Shown: piece by piece, positions 22,884 to 29,183 of the stretch
Layout of the letters: every line of letters starts with the position of its first letter
Position numbering within the stretch: position 1 is the stretch's first letter
Assembly: GCA_023415145.1 (NCBI GenBank)
Contig: JAEZLW010000098.1
Location: forward strand, 1 to 29,183
Direction: 5' to 3'
DNA from: Bacillota bacterium
Lineage (GTDB): Bacteria > Bacillota > Clostridia > Christensenellales > Aristaeellaceae
Length of the DNA stretch: 29,183 bases
The notes under the pieces: generated by a model
Told to the model about the DNA's origin: nothing
The model's input: only the letters and a program-made list of their open reading frames with translations
Databases searched by the model: none
Position numbers and translations under genes: made by a program

Positions 22884-23927
22884 ATGGCCATCCTGACAAA
22901 AAAGCCCCTGTTCAACCCGGAAGGGGATATACAGGTGCATCTTCGGCGTATGATCGGCGGCAATACCACCAACCTCAACGACTTTAACAATGTCAAGTAC
23001 GCCTGGGTAAGCGACTGGTACAGGCAGGCCATGAACAATTTCTGGATCCCCGAGGAAATCAACCTGAGTCCCGATGTGAAGGATTATCCGAAGCTTAACA
23101 AAGCGGAGCGCACCGCCTATAACAAGATACTGAGCTTCTTGATTTTTTTGGACTCCATTCAGACGGCCAATCTGCCCGCCATCGGGGAGTATGTCACCGC
23201 CAACGAAGTGAATCTCTGTCTGAGCATTCAAAGCTTTCAGGAATGTGTGCACAGCCAGAGTTACAGCTATATGCTGGATACCATCTGCAGCCCTGATGAG
23301 CGAAACGACATCCTGTATCAATGGAAGACGGATGAGCATCTTCTAAAGCGAAATACGTTCATTGGCAAATTGTATAACGCTTTTCAAACCGACAAAGACG
23401 ATTTCACGCTTTTAAAGGTGCTGGTCGCCAACTACATCCTGGAAGGCATTTATTTTTACAGCGGCTTCATGTTTTTTTACAATCTGGGACGCAACGGAAA
23501 GATGCCCGGCTCCGTTGCGGAGATACGCTACATCAACCGGGATGAGAACACCCACCTGTGGCTTTTCCGCAACATTCTGTTGGAGTTAAAAAAGGAGAAG
23601 CCGGAACTGTTCACTGTGGAGCGCACCGCCTATTTGCGGGATATGGTGGCGGAGGGCGTTCATCAGGAGATTGCCTGGGGAAAGTACGTGATTGGGGAAT
23701 CCATACCCGGCTTGAGCAGCGCCATGGTGACGGACTATATCAAATACTTGGGCAACCTGCGCTGTCTGGGCCTGGGTTTTGAACCTTTGTTTGAGGGGTA
23801 TGAGCGGGAGCCCAAGTCCATGGCGTGGGTCAGCCAGTATGCCAATGCCAACATGGTCAAGACGGATTTCTTTGAGGGCAAAAGCACGGCGTACGCCAAA
23901 AGCACGGCATTGGTGGATGATTTATAA
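22884..23927 (+). CDS. nrdB: Ribonucleoside-diphosphate reductase beta subunit
   Basis: The 347-residue R2 subunit that holds the di-iron centre and tyrosyl radical needed by NrdA. The six metal ligands are visible: D90 (FLIFLDS), E120 and H123 (ECVHSQSY), E187 (NYILEGIYF), E221 and H224 (RDENTHL). The radical tyrosine is Y127, in the same E-x2-H-x3-Y spacing as in E. coli, so this is a Tyr-radical enzyme and not a Tyr-less class Ic form. AAGGAG lies eight bases before ATG 22884; two earlier starts (TTG 22863, ATG 22878) are less well spaced. It lies 27 bases after nrdA and is clearly cotranscribed. The C-terminus (KSTALVDDL) carries the expected peptide that docks to NrdA. Dependence on oxygen for activation suggests at least oxygen-tolerant growth phases. 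Confidence 0.95.
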   Translation: MAILTKKPLFNPEGDIQVHLRRMIGGNTTNLNDFNNVKYAWVSDWYRQAMNNFWIPEEINLSPDVKDYPKLNKAERTAYNKILSFLIFLDSIQTANLPAIGEYVTANEVNLCLSIQSFQECVHSQSYSYMLDTICSPDERNDILYQWKTDEHLLKRNTFIGKLYNAFQTDKDDFTLLKVLVANYILEGIYFYSGFMFFYNLGRNGKMPGSVAEIRYINRDENTHLWLFRNILLELKKEKPELFTVERTAYLRDMVAEGVHQEIAWGKYVIGESIPGLSSAMVTDYIKYLGNLRCLGLGFEPLFEGYEREPKSMAWVSQYANANMVKTDFFEGKSTAYAKSTALVDDL

Positions 23928-24008
23928 AAAACAGCGTTGATTTTCTCTTCTCTTTCATGATTTTACAAAAGCTTTCAGCAGCCTTCATGGAGAAGCCAAC
24001 AATTCCAG

Positions 24009-24037
24009 TTGCGGTTTCATCCAAAATCCTGTATACT
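24009..24037 (+). promoter_or_regulatory. Promoter of the asp23-fakA-recG operon with overlapping palindrome
   Basis: TTGCGG (24009-24014) and TATACT (24032-24037) are 17 bases apart. The -10 box lies inside a palindrome with arms AAATCCT (24024-24030) and AGGATTT (24038-24044), so a repressor bound there would block the promoter. No clear terminator was found in the 80 bases between the nrdB stop and this promoter, so some read-through from nrdAB is possible. Confidence 0.55.
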
Positions 24038-24094
24038 AGGATTTGACCTTGCAGGAGGTGGGCTTTTCGCGCGGCTTAACTGCGGGAGAAGCAG

Positions 24095-24175
24095 ATGAAA
24101 ACAATTGAACTGGTATTACATAAAATCAGGCCTCTGCAGGTCGAATGGCGGACATGCGGCAATTGCTGCTCTTAA
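24095..24175 (+). CDS. 26-residue Cys-rich peptide ORF
   Basis: A short ORF from ATG 24095 to TAA 24173-24175, with GGGAG six bases before the start and the ribosome binding site of the Asp23 gene directly after the stop. The peptide starts MKTIELVLHKIRPLQ and ends RTCGNCCS, giving three cysteines in the last six residues (C-x-x-C-C). It may be a real small protein, a leader peptide whose translation affects the next gene, or a chance ORF. I know no named family for it. Conservation in relatives would decide. Confidence 0.4.
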   Translation: MKTIELVLHKIRPLQVEWRTCGNCCS

Positions 24176-24188
24176 GGAGGCAAGGACG

Positions 24189-24539
24189 ATGGAATGCAAG
24201 ATAAAGAATGACATCGGCACGATTTATATCACCGAGGACGTCATGCTCAAGGTCGTGGGCTACGCTGCATTGGAATGCTACGGCATTGTAGCCATGTCCA
24301 GCAAGCGTGCAAAGGACGGCCTGGTGGAATGGCTGGGCCGGGAGAACTTGTCCAAAGGGGTACAATTGCGCCTGGTGGACGATATGCTGGATGTGGATCT
24401 GTTCATCATCGTAGAGTATGGCATTTCCGTTGCTGAAGTCTGCAAAACCATTGTGGAAACGGTAAAATACAAGCTGGAAAGCATGACTGGCGTAAAGGTG
24501 CGCCACGTGAATATTTCGGTGGAAGGCATCCGCATTTAA
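24189..24539 (+). CDS. Asp23/Gls24 family protein
   Basis: A 117-residue protein of the Asp23/Gls24 (DUF322) family. The pattern GTIYITEDVMLKVVGYAALECYGIVAMSS near the N-terminus and VEYGISVAEVCKTIVETVKYKLESMTG toward the C-terminus are typical. Family members are small cytosolic or membrane-associated proteins linked to envelope stress, and this one corresponds in position to B. subtilis YloU. AAGGAGG precedes ATG 24189 by eight bases; the longer frame from 24105 overlaps the Cys-rich ORF and is not used. It lies 28 bases before fakA, the usual arrangement in Firmicutes. Confidence 0.92.
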   Translation: MECKIKNDIGTIYITEDVMLKVVGYAALECYGIVAMSSKRAKDGLVEWLGRENLSKGVQLRLVDDMLDVDLFIIVEYGISVAEVCKTIVETVKYKLESMTGVKVRHVNISVEGIRI

Positions 24540-24567
24540 TAAAGCCACCCGACGGGAGGAAATACCC

Positions 24568-26217
24568 TTGATTCAAGCAAAAAATATTGACGGCCTTTTG
24601 CTGCGCGATATGGTGACGGCCGGGGCCTCTCTTCTTGAGAAAAATCGGGAAGCTGTGGATGCTTTAAACGTATTCCCGGTACCGGATGGGGATACGGGTA
24701 CCAATATGTCCCTGACAATGATGTCGGCTATACGGGAGCTGAACGGCAAGGAATACCTGTCCGCCGGTGAAGCCGCCGAGGCGCTGGCCAAGGGCGCGCT
24801 GAAGGGTGCTCGCGGCAATTCCGGCGTGATCACCTCCCAGTTGTACCGCGGCTTTGCCAAAGCACTGGAAGGCGTGGACAGGATTACGCCTGCCCTCTTT
24901 GCCCAGGCGCTCAAAAGCGGCGCAGAGATGGCTTACAAGGCGGTGATGAAGCCCAAGGAAGGCACCATATTGACAGTTGCCCGGGTGGTGGCTGAGGATG
25001 CCATGCGCCAGGTGCAGCTTGCGCCGGATGATTTTGAAGGCCTTATCAATGTAATGCTCACCAGCGGCGATGCAATTTTGCGGCGCACGCCCGATATGCT
25101 GCCGGTGTTGAAGCAGGCTGGTGTGGTGGACGCCGGCGGGCGGGGGCTGCTGCTTATCTATGCAGGGTATGCCGCGGCGCTTAGGGGCGAACAGATTGAA
25201 TCCGCCCAGGTGGATTTCCATGCCGATGCCCACGATGTCGAGTTCAGCGACGACCATGATGCGATAGGTGAAATCAAGTTTGTCTACTGCACGGAGTTTT
25301 TGGTGCAGAATCTGCTGCCAACCGCGCAGGACAGCGATATCGATACCTTCCGCCGCAGGCTCAACCGCATAGGCGACTGTGTGCTGGTGGTGGGGGATTT
25401 GAGCCTGGTCAAGGTGCACGTGCATACCAATGACCCGGGTAAAGCGCTGCAATACGGCCTTGCCCTTGGCGAACTTGTAAACTTGAAAATTGAGAACATG
25501 GTGGAACAGCGTCGGGAGCTGCAGCGCAAAAAGGAAGAAGAGAAGCAGCAACAGCCGCCCAAGGATTACGGCATGGTGGCTGTGTCGCTGGGAGACGGAT
25601 TCTCCCAAATCTTCCGTGACCTGACGGTGGATGCCATTGTGGACGGCGGTCAGACCATGAATCCCAGCATTGAGGATGTTCTGGCGGCTGTCAATAAGAT
25701 CAACGCGAAGTGTATATTCATTTTCCCCAATAATGGCAATGTGATTTTGGCCGCACAGCAGGCGGCGGAGCTGTCGGAAAAGGAAGTCCACGTAATCCCC
25801 ACGAAAAACGTGGCCATGGGCATTGCTGCCGCAGTGGCCTTCCAGCCGGAACTTGGTAGCACTGAAAACGTACGGCGCATGAGCGAGGCGGCGCAGAGGG
25901 TAAAGACGGGTACCGTTACCTATGCCGTGCGTGACAGCGAGTTCGAAGCGCTTCATATCAAGGAAGGCGATATCATCGGCCTTTGCAACGGCAAGATACA
26001 CTGCAAAGGCACAAGCGTTCGGGAAGTAGCGCTGGAATTGATGCAGGAACTGGTAACCGATGACGATGAACTGATCACTGTCTATTTTGGCAAGGATACA
26101 TCCGAGGAAGACGCCGGAAGCCTTTCCGATGAGATTACAGAACTTTATGACCATTGTGATGTGGAGACCCACATGGGTGGGCAGCCTCTTTATTATTACT
26201 TGATTTCGGTGGAGTGA
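24568..26217 (+). CDS. fakA: Fatty acid kinase FakA (DAK2-domain, YloV type)
   Basis: A 549-residue kinase that phosphorylates fatty acids bound to FakB carriers, allowing use of external fatty acids. The N-terminal Dak2-type nucleotide domain has FPVPDGDTGTNM (36-47) with the Mg/ATP-binding aspartates D40 and D42, and KGARGNSGVITSQLYRGF. The C-terminal DegV-like half includes SLGDGFSQIFRDL and FIFPNNGNVILAAQQAAEL. The length is normal. The start is a TTG at 24568 supported by GGGAGG eight bases upstream; no ATG is available at the correct position. No fakB is in the window. It is followed by recG after a single base, so the two are translationally linked. Confidence 0.94.
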   Translation: MIQAKNIDGLLLRDMVTAGASLLEKNREAVDALNVFPVPDGDTGTNMSLTMMSAIRELNGKEYLSAGEAAEALAKGALKGARGNSGVITSQLYRGFAKALEGVDRITPALFAQALKSGAEMAYKAVMKPKEGTILTVARVVAEDAMRQVQLAPDDFEGLINVMLTSGDAILRRTPDMLPVLKQAGVVDAGGRGLLLIYAGYAAALRGEQIESAQVDFHADAHDVEFSDDHDAIGEIKFVYCTEFLVQNLLPTAQDSDIDTFRRRLNRIGDCVLVVGDLSLVKVHVHTNDPGKALQYGLALGELVNLKIENMVEQRRELQRKKEEEKQQQPPKDYGMVAVSLGDGFSQIFRDLTVDAIVDGGQTMNPSIEDVLAAVNKINAKCIFIFPNNGNVILAAQQAAELSEKEVHVIPTKNVAMGIAAAVAFQPELGSTENVRRMSEAAQRVKTGTVTYAVRDSEFEALHIKEGDIIGLCNGKIHCKGTSVREVALELMQELVTDDDELITVYFGKDTSEEDAGSLSDEITELYDHCDVETHMGGQPLYYYLISVE

Positions 26218-26218
26218 C

Positions 26219-28237
26219 ATGAACCTGAATGATTTGCGCGGCGTTGGAAAAACGCGGCTGGAATCTTTGCGCGCAGCGGGAATACTCTCGCTGCGCGATC
26301 TTTTGTTTTTTTTGCCCACCGGATACAAGGATACGACGGTCATCTGCGCCATTGGCGAGCTTTCGCCTGGGCAGACGGCGGCGGTGATGGGCTCCATCAA
26401 GGGAAAGATCAGACTCAGCCGCTTCAGGGGCCTTTGCAGCGTTACAGCTTCCATATGGGATGAGACGGGGCATATCGACTGCATTTGGTACAACCAGCCC
26501 TGGATGGAGAAAAACCTGTCAGGGCGGGAACAGGTGCTTTTGTACGGACGAGTGGAGGAACGCAAGGGGAAACGTCAGCTATTGAATCCATCCCTGGAGG
26601 AAGAGCCGGGGATCGTTCCCGTTTACAGGCCACTGGATGGGCTGCCAGGGAAAATCATGCGCAGCCTTATGGAAACAGCGCTAACCCAGGTGGAGGATAC
26701 CTGCCCGGAAACGCTGCCCAACAGCCTTCGCCTGCGATATGGATTGTGTGAAAAAAATTACGCCATTCGGCAGGCCCATTTTCCCTACAGCCGGGAAGCG
26801 CTTGCATCCGCCCGCCGCCGCTTATCCTTTGAACAGATGCTGCTTTACCAAACGGCTCTGGGGCTGCTCCGGGACCGGAAGGAGCAGGGCGTTTGCATCC
26901 CGGTAGATTCAAAAGAGCTGGATACGTTCTGGCAAAGCCTGCCCTTTGCGCCGACCATGGCGCAGCGGCGCGTTCTTCTTGAAATCACAGAGGACCTTTG
27001 TGCACCGCATCCAATGGCCCGGCTGGTTCAGGGGGATGTAGGCTCCGGCAAGACGGCGCTTGCCTTTGGCGCGCTATATTTGACGGTGCGCCATGGTTAT
27101 CAAGGAGCGCTGATGGCACCCACCGAAATTCTTGCCCGTCAGCATCTGAAAAGCGCCGAGGCGGTTTTGTGCCCCCTTGGCATTACGTGCGGGCTCTTGC
27201 TGGGCGGTATGAAGGCTGGCGAGCGCCGGGAAGCGCTTCGTGCCATCCGGGAAGGAACATGGCAAGTGGTAATCGGCACCCATGCGCTGATATCCGAAGG
27301 GGTAGATTACGAGCGCCTTGGCCTTGTTGTAACAGATGAGCAGCACCGCTTTGGCGTTCGCCAGCGCACGGCACTTGCCCGCAAGGGAACAAGCGGAGCA
27401 GGGGAGCTTCCGCCCAATGTGCTGGTGATGTCGGCCACGCCTATCCCAAGAACGCTTGCGCTGATCCTCTATGGTGATCTGGACCTTTCGGTGGTGGACG
27501 AGCTTCCCCCGGGCCGGACGCCAGTCACCACCCGCATCGTGCCGGAAGAAAAGCGGGAGGCGATGTATGGCTTCATCAAAAGCGAGGTGGCGGCAGGACG
27601 CCAGGCGTATATTGTTTGTCCGCTGGTGGAGGAGAGCGAAGCACTGAATGATGTGAAGGCTGCCCAGACCCATTATACCGAGCTGGTCGCCGGGCCGCTG
27701 AAAGGGCTGAGGGTAGGACTTACCTATGGCAAGCAGCCGCCCAAGGAAAAGGCCGAGGTGCTGGATGCCTATGCGGCGGGTGATTTGCAGGTATTGGTGG
27801 CTACCACCGTCATAGAGGTTGGCGTAAACGTGCCCAATGCCACCATCATGGTGATTGAGGATGCACAGCGCTACGGCTTGTCACAGCTTCATCAACTGAG
27901 GGGCCGGGTGGGCAGGGGCAGTGAGCAAAGCTGGTGCTTCCTGCTGGCGGAAGCCAACGAACGGCTGAAGACGCTTACGGCCACCAATGACGGTTTTGAA
28001 ATTGCAAAAAAGGATTTGCAGCTGCGCGGGCCGGGGGAATTTTTCGGTACAAGACAGCATGGCGCTCCGCTTTTGCCCGGGCTTTCCATGGACGGCGATG
28101 TAAAGCTGTTGGATGAAACGCAAAAATGCCTGCGGGAGATGCGTTGCCAAAAGGGATTGAGGGTGGAATGGGCTATTATACAGGCACAGGCACGGCAGGA
28201 TTTTGCCCACAGGCTGAAACAGGTGTCGCTCAGTTGA
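26219..28237 (+). CDS. recG: ATP-dependent DNA helicase RecG
   Basis: A 672-residue helicase that remodels stalled replication forks and branched recombination intermediates. The N-terminal wedge/OB domain (about 1-160, with LSPGQTAAVMGSIKG and YKD) is followed by a superfamily 2 helicase core. The core has Walker A GDVGSGKT (272-279), the Walker B-type DEQHRFGVRQR (from 373), the MSATPIPRTLAL motif, LVATTVIEVGVNVPNA and QLHQLRGRVGR. The RecG-specific C-terminal region follows. The ATG at 26219 lies one base after the fakA stop, with GGAG upstream inside fakA. Gene order Asp23-fakA-recG is standard in Firmicutes. No strong terminator follows. Confidence 0.97.
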   Translation: MNLNDLRGVGKTRLESLRAAGILSLRDLLFFLPTGYKDTTVICAIGELSPGQTAAVMGSIKGKIRLSRFRGLCSVTASIWDETGHIDCIWYNQPWMEKNLSGREQVLLYGRVEERKGKRQLLNPSLEEEPGIVPVYRPLDGLPGKIMRSLMETALTQVEDTCPETLPNSLRLRYGLCEKNYAIRQAHFPYSREALASARRRLSFEQMLLYQTALGLLRDRKEQGVCIPVDSKELDTFWQSLPFAPTMAQRRVLLEITEDLCAPHPMARLVQGDVGSGKTALAFGALYLTVRHGYQGALMAPTEILARQHLKSAEAVLCPLGITCGLLLGGMKAGERREALRAIREGTWQVVIGTHALISEGVDYERLGLVVTDEQHRFGVRQRTALARKGTSGAGELPPNVLVMSATPIPRTLALILYGDLDLSVVDELPPGRTPVTTRIVPEEKREAMYGFIKSEVAAGRQAYIVCPLVEESEALNDVKAAQTHYTELVAGPLKGLRVGLTYGKQPPKEKAEVLDAYAAGDLQVLVATTVIEVGVNVPNATIMVIEDAQRYGLSQLHQLRGRVGRGSEQSWCFLLAEANERLKTLTATNDGFEIAKKDLQLRGPGEFFGTRQHGAPLLPGLSMDGDVKLLDETQKCLREMRCQKGLRVEWAIIQAQARQDFAHRLKQVSLS

Positions 28238-28330
28238 TGCTATCAGACTTCTCCAATGGGTAGGTCTGGACAAAAAAGGGGATCTATGGTCATAATGATG
28301 AACATACCCTTAAAAAACGCTGGTATGATA

Positions 28331-28359
28331 TTGCCAAACGGGGAAAAAGATAGTATAAT
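28331..28359 (+). promoter_or_regulatory. Promoter of ppdK
   Basis: TTGCCA (28331-28336) and a perfect TATAAT (28354-28359) are 17 bases apart. The leader of about 100 bases before the ATG includes a short GCATG/CATGC hairpin but no recognisable riboswitch. Confidence 0.82.
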
Positions 28360-28468
28360 CAGGCGAATGTTAGGAAGGACGAGCCTGGCATGCTTCTTTT
28401 TGTGTGCCTGATGCTTTTTCCACCGCATGGCCATCATGCGAAACCAATACCATTGAGGAGGACGAAAC

Positions 28469-29183
28469 ATGGGAACAAAGTATGTGTACCTGTTTAAAGA
28501 AGGCAACGCCGGCATGAAGAACCTGCTGGGCGGCAAAGGGGCCAACCTGGCCGAAATGACCACCATCGGTTTGCCTGTTCCCCAGGGCTTTACCGTTTCT
28601 ACCGAAGCTTGCACCCGTTACTATCAGGATGGCAAGCAGATTGCCCCTGAAATCGTGGATCAGATATATGAAGCCCTTGCCAAGACAGAAGTCATCTGCG
28701 GCAAAAAGTTCGGAGACCTGGACAACCCCTTCCTGGTATCCGTCCGTTCCGGCGCTCGTGCCTCCATGCCCGGCATGATGGACACGATCCTGAACCTGGG
28801 CTTGAATGATGTGGCCGTCAAGGGCCTTGCCAACCAGACCGGCAACGAGCGCTTTGCCTATGACAGCTACCGCCGTTTCATCAACATGTTCTCCGACGTT
28901 GTGATGGAGATCAAAAAGGCCAAGTTTGAAGCTGCTTTGGATGCCGTGAAGGAAGAAAAGGGCGCTAAGTTTGACACCGATCTGACTGCCGAAGACCTGA
29001 AGGAAGTCGTCCGCCGCTTCAAGGCCATCTACCTTGCTGAAAAGGGCGAGGAATTCCCCCAGGATCCCAAAGTGCAATTGATGGAGGCCATCAAGGCCGT
29101 GTTCCGCTCCTGGGACAACCCCCGCGCCATCTACTACCGCCGCATGAACGACATCCCCGGCGACTGGGGCACCGCCGTCAACG
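28469..29183 (+). CDS. ppdK: Pyruvate, phosphate dikinase (partial, 3' end beyond window)
   Basis: The first 238 codons of pyruvate phosphate dikinase; the rest (normally about 870-880 residues in total) lies beyond the window. The enzyme interconverts pyruvate, ATP and phosphate with phosphoenolpyruvate, AMP and pyrophosphate, and is common in anaerobic clostridia for PPi-linked glycolysis or gluconeogenesis. The N-terminal nucleotide-binding domain is clear: LLGGKGANLAEM (19-30), GLPVPQGFTVSTEAC (34-48) and SVRSGARASMPGMMDTILNL (91-110). ATG 28469 is preceded by GAGGAGG. Base composition shows a strong bias to C-ending codons compared with neighbours, consistent with high expression from its own strong promoter. 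Confidence 0.96.
   Translation, partial: MGTKYVYLFKEGNAGMKNLLGGKGANLAEMTTIGLPVPQGFTVSTEACTRYYQDGKQIAPEIVDQIYEALAKTEVICGKKFGDLDNPFLVSVRSGARASMPGMMDTILNLGLNDVAVKGLANQTGNERFAYDSYRRFINMFSDVVMEIKKAKFEAALDAVKEEKGAKFDTDLTAEDLKEVVRRFKAIYLAEKGEEFPQDPKVQLMEAIKAVFRSWDNPRAIYYRRMNDIPGDWGTAVN

Noticed and set aside
24664..26565. 633-codon open frame on the minus strand
   Set aside because: It lies entirely antisense to fakA and the start of recG, both of which have clear motifs; it has no family features and reflects GC-biased third positions.

Overview
The window reads as a chromosomal segment of a low-to-mid GC Firmicute, most likely an anaerobic member of the Clostridia. The reasons are the Shine-Dalgarno sites of the AGGAGG type before nearly every gene, sigma-A style promoters, a T-box leader, the asp23-like / fakA / recG gene order typical of Firmicutes, UMF1 and HD-GYP/DUF5317 proteins, and pyruvate phosphate dikinase. 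No rRNA, tRNA, CRISPR array, transposase or phage gene was seen, and the gene content is mostly core metabolism. A species cannot be named from sequence alone.

Left part (1-4250, minus strand): a small signalling-type locus made of a 230-residue conserved-looking protein of unknown function, a 27-codon ORF, a membrane-anchored HD-GYP (c-di-GMP phosphodiesterase type) protein and a DUF5317-like membrane protein that runs off the left edge. The 27-codon ORF is enclosed by a near-perfect 25-bp inverted repeat (1691-1715 and 1881-1905). A FAD-dependent oxidoreductase with a C-terminal Rieske domain lies upstream of this locus. Divergent from it is a D-2-hydroxyacid dehydrogenase (4439-5398), ended by a strong bidirectional terminator.

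Middle (5468-16795): a two-gene transporter operon on the minus strand (half-size EamA protein, UMF1 permease). It is followed by a plus-strand operon (ilvE, a 348-residue unknown, an RluA-family pseudouridine synthase, a Cof-type HAD phosphatase) with a perfect -35/-10 promoter and a terminator. The next operon is carA-carB, in which the carB frame runs without a stop into a complete diaminopimelate epimerase (dapF). This makes a predicted 1340-residue CarB-DapF fusion, the most striking coding feature here.

Right part (16860-29183): a minus-strand operon (PLP aminotransferase, tyrS, YigZ-family gene) sits behind a complete T-box leader whose specifier reads UAC (Tyr), so the aminotransferase is probably an aromatic one. 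Divergent from it are nrdA and nrdB (class Ia-type ribonucleotide reductase). Next come a short Cys-rich ORF, an Asp23-family gene, fakA and recG. The window ends inside ppdK, which has its own strong promoter. The candidates most worth follow-up are the CarB-DapF fusion and the inverted-repeat-bounded mini-ORF next to the c-di-GMP-type locus.
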